Source of the DNA: Rhizobium sp. R711
GTDB taxonomy: Bacteria; Pseudomonadota; Alphaproteobacteria; Rhizobiales; Rhizobiaceae
Direction: 5' to 3'
Length of the DNA: 64,000 nucleotides
Assembly (NCBI RefSeq): GCF_002211365.1
Contig: NZ_LOKZ01000036.1
Location: forward strand, 62,001 to 126,000
The position numbers and the translations under genes are program-made. The notes beneath the pieces were generated by a model. It saw nothing but the letters and a program-made list of their open reading frames with translations, searched no databases and was not told where the DNA came from. Of this stretch, positions 47,231 through 56,690 are shown one piece after another. The stretch's first letter is position 1. Each line of letters opens with the position of its first letter.

Positions 47231-48988
47231 ATGAACCTTTTTACCGATTTCGACACCAGGATTAAAACTGCCCTTGAACAGATCGATCTGGTCAAGGAGA
47301 AGCGATCCGAGGTGGATTTCGGCCGCATCGCGATCGAGCCGCCGCGCGACCCGAGCCACGGGGATGTCGCGACCAACGCCGCCATGGTGCTGGCAAAGCC
47401 GCTCGGCACCAATCCGCGCGCTCTGGCGGAGGTCATCGCTGAGAAGTTGAAAGAAGACGCCGATGTCGCGGACGTCTCGGTGGCTGGCCCCGGCTTTATC
47501 AACATCAGGCTCTCCGTCGGCTACTGGCAGCGCCTGCTTGCCTCGATGATCGAGGCTGGCACGGACTACGGCCGCTCGGCCATTGGCGCTGGCAAACGCG
47601 TCAACGTCGAATATGTGTCGGCAAACCCGACTGGTCCGATGCATGTCGGCCATTGCCGCGGCGCCGTCGTCGGCGACGCGCTGGCCAACCTGCTTTCCTT
47701 TGCCGGCTTCGAGGTCGTCAAGGAATACTACATCAATGACGCGGGCTCGCAGATCGACGTATTGGCGAGGTCTGTCTTCCTGCGCTATCGCGAAGCTCTC
47801 GGCGAGAACATCGGCGAGATTCCGCCCGGCCTATATCCTGGGGATTACCTGGTGCCTGTTGGTGAGTCACTGGCTCGTGACTACGGCGTCAAGCTGCACA
47901 ACATGTCCGACGATCAGTGGATGCCGATCGTCAAGGATCGCACGATCGACGCAATGATGGCGATGATCCGTGAGGATCTGGACGCGTTGAACGTGCATCA
48001 CGACGTGTTCTTCTCGGAGCGCACGCTGCATGCGCACGGCGCTGCGGCGATCCGCACCGCAATCAACGATCTGACATTCAAGGGGCACGTCTACAAGGGC
48101 ACGCTGCCGCCGCCTAAAGGCCAGTTGCCCGAGGACTGGGAAGACCGTGAGCAGACGCTGTTCCGCTCGACGGAAGTCGGCGATGATATGGACCGGCCGC
48201 TAATCAAGTCGGATGGCTCCTACACCTATTTCGCCGCCGACGTTGCCTACTTCAAGAACAAATTCGACCGTGGTTTCAACGAGATGATCTATGTTCTCGG
48301 CGCCGACCACGGCGGCTACGTCAAGCGCCTGGAAGCGGTGGCCAGGGGCGTTTCCGAAGGTAAGGCAAAGCTGACCGTCCTTCTTTGCCAGCTCGTGAAG
48401 CTGTTCCGCAATGGCGAGCCGGTGAAGATGTCGAAGCGCTCGGGCGACTTCGTGACGTTGCGCGACGTTGTCGAGGAGGTCGGTCGCGATTCGGTTCGCT
48501 TCATGATGCTGTACCGGAAAAGCTCCGAGCCGCTGGACTTCGATTTCGCCAAAGTAACGGAGCAGTCGAAGGATAATCCGGTGTTCTACGTGCAGTATGC
48601 GCATGCGCGCTGCATGTCTGTTTTCCGGCAGGCGAAGGAGGCGTTTCCGGACCTCTATGTCACCCCCGCCGACCTCGCGAAAGCGGTGGCAGGCATCTCG
48701 GATCCCGCGGAATTGCAGCTGGTTGCAAAGGCCGCAGAGTTTCCACGCTTGGTCGAGTCTGCGGCACAGTCGCAGGAGCCTCACCGCGTCGTATTTTATC
48801 TCTACGATCTGGCAAGTTCTTTCCATGCGCACTGGAATAAAGGTAAGGATCAAGTAGACTTACGATTTATTAACGATAAGAACCGAGAATCGAGTATAGC
48901 CAGATTAGGGCTGGTGTACGCCGTTGCGTCGGTTTTGAAGTCGGGACTTGCCATTGCGGGTACCGCTGCGCCGGATGAGATGCGGTAG
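47231..48988 (+). CDS. argS: Arginyl-tRNA synthetase
   Basis: The 585-residue class I synthetase has an N-terminal Add1-type domain, the HIGH region ANPTGPMHVGHCRG at about residues 129-142, VKMSKRSGDFVTLRD near 398, and a helical anticodon domain to the end. ATG 47231 (MNLFTDFDTRIKTALEQID) is the family start; an ATG at 47195 adds 12 unrelated residues. Confidence 0.97.
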   Translation: MNLFTDFDTRIKTALEQIDLVKEKRSEVDFGRIAIEPPRDPSHGDVATNAAMVLAKPLGTNPRALAEVIAEKLKEDADVADVSVAGPGFINIRLSVGYWQRLLASMIEAGTDYGRSAIGAGKRVNVEYVSANPTGPMHVGHCRGAVVGDALANLLSFAGFEVVKEYYINDAGSQIDVLARSVFLRYREALGENIGEIPPGLYPGDYLVPVGESLARDYGVKLHNMSDDQWMPIVKDRTIDAMMAMIREDLDALNVHHDVFFSERTLHAHGAAAIRTAINDLTFKGHVYKGTLPPPKGQLPEDWEDREQTLFRSTEVGDDMDRPLIKSDGSYTYFAADVAYFKNKFDRGFNEMIYVLGADHGGYVKRLEAVARGVSEGKAKLTVLLCQLVKLFRNGEPVKMSKRSGDFVTLRDVVEEVGRDSVRFMMLYRKSSEPLDFDFAKVTEQSKDNPVFYVQYAHARCMSVFRQAKEAFPDLYVTPADLAKAVAGISDPAELQLVAKAAEFPRLVESAAQSQEPHRVVFYLYDLASSFHAHWNKGKDQVDLRFINDKNRESSIARLGLVYAVASVLKSGLAIAGTAAPDEMR

Positions 48989-49041
48989 CGTCACCATTTA
49001 CCCACAATGCTCTGGCATAAACCTTAGCAGTTGCGAGTGGG

Positions 49042-52005
49042 ATGAGTATGGCAGACAAACAGCGGGCGTATGACACGCGTAAGAATACGGACCTCTTTGC
49101 CGACGACGATCCTTTGGCGGAACTTGCTCGCATCGTTGGCTTTGAGCCGCGGGTAGCAGCAAATACTGTCGAAGACGCCCCCCGACAGGAGCCGGCGTTC
49201 AATCTCGAAGATGAATTGTTGCGCGAGTTCGAGCGCTACGACGAACCTCAGTCCGCGGCTTCCTTCGATCGTCTGTCTGAGCCCGTCTTGGAGCAGCCGG
49301 TTGCCTATGAGGCTCCCGTCGAAGCGGATGTTCCGCCGGTTGCCATGGCTGAACCCGAATTCGTCGTTCAGCCTGAGCTTGCCGGCGAACCGCTCGTTCG
49401 TCAGCCTTTTGACCGGGCTTCCAACCTGACCTCTGCCGCTTGGGCATCGGTCGCTCGTGAGGGCGAACCGGTCGCCGGTGGCGCTCGTGATCTGATTGAA
49501 GAGCTCGAGATGTCGATCGGCGCGGCGCCTGCTCCGGCAGCGCCCGTTACGCCTGTCAAGGCTCCGCAGTGGTCTGCCGCCAGCATTCGGTTGCCGATCG
49601 CGAACTTCCACCCGGCACGCCGCGATGAGGCTTCATCTGCGTCGGTCACTCCCGTCGCTGCTCCCGCGCATGAACCGATCGTTGTTGCGTCGGAGAGCGT
49701 TGCTGCTTTCGACGTGCCTGTTGCCGCGGGTTTCCCCGCTGAAATCGATCGCCACGAAGAACCCGATGCGTCTGAGATGCGCCAGGAAGCGCCGGTCGTA
49801 GAATCTCTAATCGATCATAGCGCCTTCGACCTGGCTGCTGCCGCGAAGGATGATGGCGCTGTTCAAGCTGACGCCGCGCTAACCGAAGCCGCGCCGGTGG
49901 AGATCGACGATATTACCTTCGATATCGATGAACTCCTTGCCGATGTGTCTCATTACCCCGTTCCCGAGCGCCAGACCGCGCCTGCGGCGGATGTCGCGGA
50001 GATGCCGACCTCGCCGGAGCCGGCTCGCCCAGCCGCGCCCGTAGTGGCACCATTGCCGACGTCAGTCGAGCAGCTTGTGCCCGCTCCTGCGGCCAAAGCC
50101 GAACCGGAAGGTGACGATCCTTTCGCCGGCCATGACTTTGAGCTTGATCTCGAAGGCATCGAACTGGAACTTGCCGATTTTGATTTTGCTGAACCGGTAA
50201 AGGCGCAACCGCAGGCGGTCGAGGCGCAGAGAGTTCCGGCGCAGCATATCCAGGAAGCTAAACCGCAGCCGGTCGCCCCGGTGCCCGCTTTCCAGCCGGC
50301 GCCAGCTCCCATCGTTGCTGCCGCGCCGATCAGTCAGGCTTCGGCGGAGGCAGCGTTCGTCACGAAGGCGCCCGTGGCTCCTGCGTTCTCGGCCGATGCC
50401 GGAGATGATCTTCCTTTCGATCCATCGATGATCTCGGATGCGGAATATCATCCGGAAGCCGTCGAAGAAATGCACGTGCCGGTGCTGCCGCCCGTCGAAC
50501 AACCGGAACCGGTCGTCGCGACCTCCGACTTCGATTTCGACGTCGACGCTGAAATCGCCAACCTTCTCGCACCCGCCAAGCCGGCAGAAACGCCTGCGAA
50601 GCCGGCCGTCGAGGCATGGCGGACCCGTGCGCCGATCTCTGTCGCGCCGGCCGCTGCGCCAGCGGCGGCAGGCGCCAAGCAGGTTCCGTTGCAAAGCCTG
50701 GACGAGTTTGAGCGCGCCTTGGAAGAAGATTTCCGCCGGAGCGTCAACGAACCGGTCCAGCGCCGCGAGAACATTTCCCAGGTGCAGATTCAGTCGGCAA
50801 GTGAAGCTGAGGATATGAGCCGCGCCCGCTCGATGAAGCGTATGCTGGCTGCTGCTGCCGCGATCGTCGTCTTCGGCGGCGTCGCATATGCAGGTTACAC
50901 GTTGCTCGCCCGTGATGGAGGCCTCGGTATCACCTCCGGCGAGCCGCGTGTGATCACAGCGGACAAGGATCCCGTTAAGGTTGTGCCGGACAATCCCGGC
51001 GGCAAGACCGTGCCAAACCAGGACAAGGCCGTTTATGATAGCGTCGGCGGTGCCGCTGCCGAAGCGCCAAAGCAGAAGGCGCTGGTATCCAGCGACGAGC
51101 AGCCGGTGGACGTCGTGCAGCGCACGTTGACCCCGGAAACGCTGCCTGAAGACAACGACAGCGATATCGCGCCGCCAATGGCAACACCTGTCGGCGACAC
51201 CCAGGATCCGCGTCTGTTGCCCAGCCAGGATACGGCCGCAACTGACGAAGCAGATAATGCCAATCAGGCGCCTTCGGTTTCCGCTCGCAAGGTCCGCACC
51301 ATGATCGTCCGGCCGGACGGCACTCTGGTTGCCCGCGACGAGCCCGCTCCGGAAGCGGCCCCGACGCTGCCCAAGGCAACGCCGGTTCAGACGCAGAAGG
51401 TCACGGCTGGATCAAAGCCGGCCGGCGGCACTGCTGCGAATTTCCCTGCATCGGGCCAGGTCGCCTCGGCCGACATCCGTTCAACACCGGTTGAAGAAGC
51501 CAAGCCGACGCCGGCGCAGGCACCCTCCGAGAACGCACTGGCCAAGGCGGCCGCCGCCACTCCCGCGAACGTCGATCCGCCAGTCCGCGCTGTGAAGAGC
51601 TCGACGGTTAGCGACGCTGCGCCGGCTCCGGCAACACGCCCGGCAGCGACAAATGCGGTTCAGGCACCTGCTGGGGCGCCCGCTGCGCCTGCGGCGCAAA
51701 AGCCGAAGGAGGTTGCCGCTGTTTCGCCGGCAGCGACCCAGGCCCAACCGACGGCTGCAGCTGGAGGCTATGGAGTCCAGATCGCATCGCTTCCTTCGGA
51801 GGACGAGGCGAAGAAGTCCTACGCGAGCCTTTCGAAGAAGTTTGCAAGCGTGCTTGCCGGTCGCAGCTACGAGATCCGCAAGGCGGATATTGCGGGCAAG
51901 GGCACCTTCTACCGTGTTCGCATCCCGGCAGGCTCCAAGGACGAAGCCGCGGCGGTCTGCGAAAAATACCGCGCCGCAGGCGGCAGCTGCCTTATCTCGA
52001 AGTAA
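49042..52005 (+). CDS. Large SPOR-domain membrane protein
   Basis: The 987-residue protein is mostly an acidic, Ala/Pro-rich disordered cytoplasmic region. It then has one membrane segment near residue 600 (MKRMLAAAAAIVVFGGVAYA), a periplasmic Pro/Ala linker, and a C-terminal SPOR domain at about 908-987 (YGVQIASLPSEDEAKKSYAS). SPOR domains bind denuded peptidoglycan at division sites. Position between argS and nagZ is typical of Rhizobiales. Its exact role in division is unknown. Confidence 0.9.
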   Translation: MSMADKQRAYDTRKNTDLFADDDPLAELARIVGFEPRVAANTVEDAPRQEPAFNLEDELLREFERYDEPQSAASFDRLSEPVLEQPVAYEAPVEADVPPVAMAEPEFVVQPELAGEPLVRQPFDRASNLTSAAWASVAREGEPVAGGARDLIEELEMSIGAAPAPAAPVTPVKAPQWSAASIRLPIANFHPARRDEASSASVTPVAAPAHEPIVVASESVAAFDVPVAAGFPAEIDRHEEPDASEMRQEAPVVESLIDHSAFDLAAAAKDDGAVQADAALTEAAPVEIDDITFDIDELLADVSHYPVPERQTAPAADVAEMPTSPEPARPAAPVVAPLPTSVEQLVPAPAAKAEPEGDDPFAGHDFELDLEGIELELADFDFAEPVKAQPQAVEAQRVPAQHIQEAKPQPVAPVPAFQPAPAPIVAAAPISQASAEAAFVTKAPVAPAFSADAGDDLPFDPSMISDAEYHPEAVEEMHVPVLPPVEQPEPVVATSDFDFDVDAEIANLLAPAKPAETPAKPAVEAWRTRAPISVAPAAAPAAAGAKQVPLQSLDEFERALEEDFRRSVNEPVQRRENISQVQIQSASEAEDMSRARSMKRMLAAAAAIVVFGGVAYAGYTLLARDGGLGITSGEPRVITADKDPVKVVPDNPGGKTVPNQDKAVYDSVGGAAAEAPKQKALVSSDEQPVDVVQRTLTPETLPEDNDSDIAPPMATPVGDTQDPRLLPSQDTAATDEADNANQAPSVSARKVRTMIVRPDGTLVARDEPAPEAAPTLPKATPVQTQKVTAGSKPAGGTAANFPASGQVASADIRSTPVEEAKPTPAQAPSENALAKAAAATPANVDPPVRAVKSSTVSDAAPAPATRPAATNAVQAPAGAPAAPAAQKPKEVAAVSPAATQAQPTAAAGGYGVQIASLPSEDEAKKSYASLSKKFASVLAGRSYEIRKADIAGKGTFYRVRIPAGSKDEAAAVCEKYRAAGGSCLISK

Positions 52006-52024
52006 GCTTCTGCAAGCATTCAAG

Positions 52025-52057
52025 GAAAGCGGCGGCCTCCGGTCCGCCGCTTTTTTT
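52025..52057 (+). terminator. Terminator between the SPOR gene and nagZ
   Basis: AAGCGGCGG pairs with CCGCCGCTT around a short inner stem and is followed by seven T residues. Confidence 0.85.
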
Positions 52058-52112
52058 GTGAATGCCGGTTGACGCGGCTCGTATTTCCGCCCGACACCTC
52101 TATGATTCGGGT

Positions 52113-53126
52113 ATGACCGAATCAAAAGCGATGATCCTTGGCTGTAGCGGCCTTTCTCTCACTCCCGAAGAAAGGGCGTTTTTCAGCGCCGAGCGTCCCT
52201 GGGGTTTCATTCTGTTTGGGCGCAATATTTCCGAGCCGCGGCAGATCGGCGACCTCGTCGCGGAGATGCGAGATGCTGTTGGTTGGCACGCCCCTGTCCT
52301 GATCGACCAGGAAGGCGGACGCGTCCAGCGCATCCGTCCGCCGATCTTCCAGCATTATCCCTCGGGGCAACAGCTTGGCAATATCTATCGGCAGGACAGA
52401 GAAAAGGGCCTTCGCGCCGCGTGGCTGATGTCGCGGCTGCATGCCTTCGATTTATCGAGCCTTGGCATCAACGTGGACTGCCTTCCGGTGTTGGACGTTC
52501 CGGTGGAAGGCAGCAGCAACGTGATCGGCAACCGTGCCTACGGCGACGATCCTGCAACGGTGACTGCCATGGGGCGTGCGGCGGCCGAAGGTTTGAAAGC
52601 CGGCGGCCTTCTGCCTGTGATGAAGCACATGCCGGGCCACGGTCGCGGCTTTGCCGATTCCCATCATGAACTGCCGGTTGTGACGGTTTCGCGCGCGGAA
52701 CTCGAGGCGCACGATTTCCCGCCCTTCATTGCCATGAAGGACGAATTGATGGCGATGACGTGTCATGTTGTCTTTGCGGCCATCGACTCTGCGCGTCCGG
52801 CAACTACCTCTCGTAAAGTCATCGACGGCATTATTCGCGAATATATCGGCTTCAAAGGGCTGTTGCTTTCCGATGACACGTCGATGAACGCGCTGGCCGG
52901 TACGATCGGTGAGCGCGCCGCCAACATCATCGCCGGTGGATGTGATATCGTGCTGCATTGCAATGGCCACATGGACGAAATGGAACAGGTTGCGGAAAAC
53001 GTACCGGTCCTGCAGGGCCAGTCGCTGTCGCGCGCAGAAGCGGTGCTGAAGGGCTTCCCAACGGCTGACAGGGCCGAGGAAGCTTCGCTCCGCGCCGAAT
53101 TCGATGCGATGTTTGCAACAGTCTGA
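52113..53126 (+). CDS. nagZ: Beta-N-acetylhexosaminidase NagZ (GH3)
   Basis: The 337-residue protein has GH3 NagZ motifs: LIDQEGGRVQRIRPP, VMKHMPGHGRGFADSH (catalytic His-containing loop) and KGLLLSDDTSM with the nucleophile Asp. It removes GlcNAc from muropeptides in recycling in the cytoplasm. ATG 52113 gives the family N-terminus; ATG 52062 would add 17 residues. It lies ahead of scpA. Confidence 0.95.
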   Translation: MTESKAMILGCSGLSLTPEERAFFSAERPWGFILFGRNISEPRQIGDLVAEMRDAVGWHAPVLIDQEGGRVQRIRPPIFQHYPSGQQLGNIYRQDREKGLRAAWLMSRLHAFDLSSLGINVDCLPVLDVPVEGSSNVIGNRAYGDDPATVTAMGRAAAEGLKAGGLLPVMKHMPGHGRGFADSHHELPVVTVSRAELEAHDFPPFIAMKDELMAMTCHVVFAAIDSARPATTSRKVIDGIIREYIGFKGLLLSDDTSMNALAGTIGERAANIIAGGCDIVLHCNGHMDEMEQVAENVPVLQGQSLSRAEAVLKGFPTADRAEEASLRAEFDAMFATV

Positions 53127-53147
53127 TCACCATAGGAGCAAGGCAGG

Positions 53148-54008
53148 GTGACGACGACCAAGGGTACGGAACGGCTACAGACGGCGGCAACGCCGATGGA
53201 CAAGCTGTGGCAGGAGAACGGCGCCGAGCGCGCGAGCTCCGATCCCGCGCTGTTGATCGACGTCGCCGGCTTCGAAGGTCCCCTCGACCTCTTGCTCTAT
53301 CTCGCCCGCAATCAGAAGGTCGATCTGTCCCGCATCTCCGTTCTTGCGCTGGCTGAGCAATATCTGCAGTTCATCGAAAGCGCACGGCGGATACGGATAG
53401 AGCTTGCTGCCGACTATCTGGTGATGGCCGCTTGGCTTGCCTATTTGAAATCACGCCTGCTGATCCCGCAACAGGCCAAGGATGACGGACCTTCCGGCGA
53501 GGAGATGGCGGCGACGCTCGCTTTCCGCCTGAAGCGCCTCGAGGCGATGCGCGAGGCCGCGAGCGGTCTCGTCAACCGCAACCGTCTTGGGCGGGATATC
53601 TTCGCTCGCGGCGCGCCGGAGCACATCCCCGATAGACATCAGTCGGCATATGATGCGAGCCTCTACGATTTGCTGACGGCCTATGCGTCGCTCAGGCAGC
53701 GTCAGGCAGTGACGCAGGTGACGATCGCTCGACGCAATGTCTGGTCGCTGACGGACGCCCGCGAGCTTCTGACTCGCATCACCGGCGAGATCGGCGACTG
53801 GACAGCCCTCGAATCTTATCTCTTGCGTTACATGGCGTCGCCGGAAGACAGGGTCACGGCGATTGCCAGTGCCTTTGCAGCCTCCCTCGAACTTGTCCGC
53901 GAAGGTAAACTTGAAATCCGCCAGGATGGAGCCTTCCAGCCGCTCTACATGCGGCGAGGCCCGAAGCATGCGACGCTGCAGGTCGTCGAACAGGAGCGAC
54001 CGGCGTGA
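53148..54008 (+). CDS. scpA: Segregation and condensation protein A
   Basis: The 286-residue kleisin has the conserved N-terminus FEGPLDLLLYLARNQKVDLS at about residue 43, and ALAEQYLQFIESA after it. It bridges SMC heads in the condensin complex. GTG 53148 is used after AAGGCAGGG. The 3' end overlaps the scpB start by four bases, indicating coupled translation. Confidence 0.95.
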   Translation: MTTTKGTERLQTAATPMDKLWQENGAERASSDPALLIDVAGFEGPLDLLLYLARNQKVDLSRISVLALAEQYLQFIESARRIRIELAADYLVMAAWLAYLKSRLLIPQQAKDDGPSGEEMAATLAFRLKRLEAMREAASGLVNRNRLGRDIFARGAPEHIPDRHQSAYDASLYDLLTAYASLRQRQAVTQVTIARRNVWSLTDARELLTRITGEIGDWTALESYLLRYMASPEDRVTAIASAFAASLELVREGKLEIRQDGAFQPLYMRRGPKHATLQVVEQERPA

Positions 54009-54721
54009 CCGATCTGGAAGACGAACGCATTGATAGCGCCATGACGGAAGATTCAGACGAGGAGGTTCGTGCGGAGAGCGAGGCGGAGCGCATTGCCGAG
54101 GCGCTGGTTTTTGCGTCTGCCCAGCCCGTGTCCGAAAGCTTCATTGCGGACCGCTTGCCTCGCACCTTCAACGTCCGCGCCATCATGTTGCGCCTGAAGG
54201 AGCAATACGCCCATCGCGGCGTCAATCTCGTCCAGGTAGATGATGCCTGGGCGTTTAGAACGGCAGCCGACCTCTCTTTCGTCATCAGGCGGGACGAGAA
54301 CGAAGCGAAGAAGCTGTCGCGCGCAGCCCTAGAAGTCTTGGCGATCATCGCCTATCACCAGCCGGTGACGCGCGCCGAGATCGAGGACATCCGAGGCGTA
54401 CAAACGTCTCGCGGCACGCTCGATGTGCTGATGGAGGCAGGTTGGGTTCGGTTCCGCGGTCGCAGGCGGACGCCGGGCCGCCCGGTCACGCTCGGCACCA
54501 CCCGGGATTTCCTCGACCATTTCGGCTTGGAAGAACTGCGCGACTTGCCGGGGCTGGAAGAATTGAAGGGAGCGGGGCTGCTCTCCGGTCGCATACCGGC
54601 CAATTTCAATGTACCATCGCCTATGATGAACGACGAGTTGACCGAGGACGAAGATCCCATAACGCAACTCGATCTCGAGGAACTCGGCCTGCTTGCGCCG
54701 GGTGGCGGGTCCGAAGACTGA
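54005..54721 (+). CDS. scpB: Segregation and condensation protein B
   Basis: The 238-residue protein has the two winged-helix domains of ScpB: AEALVFASAQPVSESFIADR and ALEVLAIIAYHQPVTRAEIE, then IRGVQTSRGTLDVLMEAGWV. It binds ScpA and regulates condensin. GTG 54005 sits inside the scpA stop. Confidence 0.95.
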   Translation: MTDLEDERIDSAMTEDSDEEVRAESEAERIAEALVFASAQPVSESFIADRLPRTFNVRAIMLRLKEQYAHRGVNLVQVDDAWAFRTAADLSFVIRRDENEAKKLSRAALEVLAIIAYHQPVTRAEIEDIRGVQTSRGTLDVLMEAGWVRFRGRRRTPGRPVTLGTTRDFLDHFGLEELRDLPGLEELKGAGLLSGRIPANFNVPSPMMNDELTEDEDPITQLDLEELGLLAPGGGSED

Positions 54722-54906
54722 TCGGATTTGTCGTGGTTCCGCTACGTGTCGCGAAAACAATGCCGATCACGGTTTTTCGAATGTGTAATCTCTTGTCACA
54801 GAGGGCGATACCGTGACATTAAGCGACAATCCAAGGGGAACTTTGATGTTGGAATTGGTGTAGGAAGCTCTTACATCTGGAAACATCGCAACAGGGAGTT
54901 AGCGTA

Positions 54907-55104
54907 ATGGGTTCTTTTAGCATGTGGCACTGGCTGATCGTTCTGGTCATCGTGCTGTTGTTGTTCGGTCGTGGCAAGATTCCGGAGCTGATGGGTGATG
55001 TCGCCAAGGGCATCAAGAGCTTCAAGAAGGGCATGAACGACGAAGACGCGCCTGAGTCCACGACTGCCAAGACCGTCGATCACAAGGCCGACGAAACGAA
55101 GTAA
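54907..55104 (+). CDS. tatA: Twin-arginine translocase subunit TatA
   Basis: The 65-residue protein has one membrane segment (WHWLIVLVIVLLLFG), then the FGRGKIPELMGDVAKG hinge and amphipathic helix, and a polar tail. TatA subunits form the export pore. It starts 185 bases after scpB, with AGGGAG ahead, and begins the tatABC operon. Confidence 0.97.
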   Translation: MGSFSMWHWLIVLVIVLLLFGRGKIPELMGDVAKGIKSFKKGMNDEDAPESTTAKTVDHKADETK

Positions 55105-55153
55105 TCCACTTCCGGGCAACGTAGCCCCCACGTTTCCCGTTCAGGAGCCTTGA

Positions 55154-55774
55154 ATGTTCGATATTGGCTGGACCGAGCTGCTTGTCATCGCGGTCGTATT
55201 GATCGTGGTGGTTGGTCCCAAGGACTTGCCGCCGATGCTTCGTGCGTTCGGCAAGATGACTCAACGCGCCCGCAAGGTTGCCGGTGAGTTTCGTGCTCAG
55301 TTCGACGAGGCCTTGCGCGAGGCAGACCTGGACGAAGTCCGCCAGACGCTGACGGATGCGCAGAAGCTGAACCCCGTCAACAGTTTGCGCGAAGCAATGA
55401 ACCCGCTTCGCCAGATGGGTAATGAAATCAAGGCTGACCTGCAGAAGGCGACGACGGTCGACAACAAGACCGAGGTTCCGCCGGCTGCTGTATCGGTGCC
55501 TGAGCCGTCGATGAGCCTGCCAGAGACGCCGCCTGTCGTCACGCCGGTGCCTGCTGCTGTAGCAAATGTGGAAACTGCGGCAGTTCAGGAGAAGCCTAAG
55601 GCAGTCCGCAAGCCGCGCGCCAAGGCTGAGACCGCTCCTGCACCGGTCGCTGCCGCTGTCGAGAAGCCTAAGCGGGCTTCGACGAAGACAGCTGTCACCA
55701 AGAAGCCTGCGGCAGTTGCCGCCACAACCGCTCCGAAGAAGACAGCAGCAAAGAAGAAGAAGGACGACGCATGA
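55154..55774 (+). CDS. tatB: Twin-arginine translocase subunit TatB
   Basis: The 206-residue protein has the TatB start MFDIGWTELLVIAVVLIVVV, VGPKDLPPMLRAFGKM and a long amphipathic helix. A Lys/Ala/Pro-rich tail, usual in rhizobia, follows. TatB and TatC form the signal-peptide receptor. Its stop overlaps the tatC start by four bases. Confidence 0.97.
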   Translation: MFDIGWTELLVIAVVLIVVVGPKDLPPMLRAFGKMTQRARKVAGEFRAQFDEALREADLDEVRQTLTDAQKLNPVNSLREAMNPLRQMGNEIKADLQKATTVDNKTEVPPAAVSVPEPSMSLPETPPVVTPVPAAVANVETAAVQEKPKAVRKPRAKAETAPAPVAAAVEKPKRASTKTAVTKKPAAVAATTAPKKTAAKKKKDDA

Positions 55775-56598
55775 GCGGTGAAATCGAAGACAAGCCGCAG
55801 CCACTGATCGAACACCTCATGGAGCTGCGTACGCGGCTGATCTGGTCGATCGGTGCGTTTTTCGTCGCGTTCATTGTCTGCTTCATATTCGCCAAGCACC
55901 TCTTCAACGTCCTGGTTTATCCATACAAATGGGCGGTGGTCTGGGCGAAGCTGGACGTGTCCAAAGCGCAGCTCATTTACACCGCGCCGCAGGAATTCTT
56001 CTTCACGCAGGTGAAGGTTGCTATGTTCGGCGGCCTGGTGATCGCCTTTCCGATTATCGCCGCACAGATTTACAAGTTCGTCGCGCCTGGCCTCTACAAA
56101 AACGAGCGCGCCGCCTTCCTGCCGTTTCTGATCGCGTCGCCTATCCTGTTCTTGATGGGCGCTTCGCTTGTCTATTTCTTCTTCACGCCGATGGTCATGT
56201 GGTTCTTTCTGACCATGCAGCAGGCCCCTGGCGAGGGCGATGTCGCGATCTCCCTGCTTCCGAAGGTCTCCGAGTATCTCAGCCTGATCATGACACTGGT
56301 CTTCTCGTTCGGACTGGTCTTCCAGCTTCCTGTTATCACGACGCTGCTGGCGCGCGTCGGATTGCTGACGTCGGATTGGTTGGCTGAGAAGCGCAAGTTC
56401 GCGATTGTGCTTGCCTTTATCGTTGCAGCGGTGCTGACGCCACCCGATCCGATGTCCCAGATCGGCCTTGCACTGCCGACCATCCTTCTCTACGAGATTT
56501 CCATCTACGCGGCGCGACTCGTGGAGCGCCAGCGTGCCCGCGAGGCGGTCGAAGAGGCTGAAGGAACCACGGACGTTGCCAAGACGGACAACGTCTGA
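55771..56598 (+). CDS. tatC: Twin-arginine translocase subunit TatC
   Basis: The 275-residue protein has six membrane segments and TatC motifs: LIEHLMELRTRLIWSIGAFF, TAPQEFFFTQVKVAMFGGLV, PGLYKNERAAFLPF and LTPPDPMSQIGLALPTILLY. It binds twin-arginine signals. The C-terminal tail is acidic. Confidence 0.97.
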   Translation: MSGEIEDKPQPLIEHLMELRTRLIWSIGAFFVAFIVCFIFAKHLFNVLVYPYKWAVVWAKLDVSKAQLIYTAPQEFFFTQVKVAMFGGLVIAFPIIAAQIYKFVAPGLYKNERAAFLPFLIASPILFLMGASLVYFFFTPMVMWFFLTMQQAPGEGDVAISLLPKVSEYLSLIMTLVFSFGLVFQLPVITTLLARVGLLTSDWLAEKRKFAIVLAFIVAAVLTPPDPMSQIGLALPTILLYEISIYAARLVERQRAREAVEEAEGTTDVAKTDNV

Positions 56599-56690
56599 CC
56601 ACTCTCCCTCAATGAACGCTTCCAAGTATCCGGTCGAGGCCTAGCAGGGCTTTGGCCGGGTTATCTTTCTTACAACGACCTGGAACGACG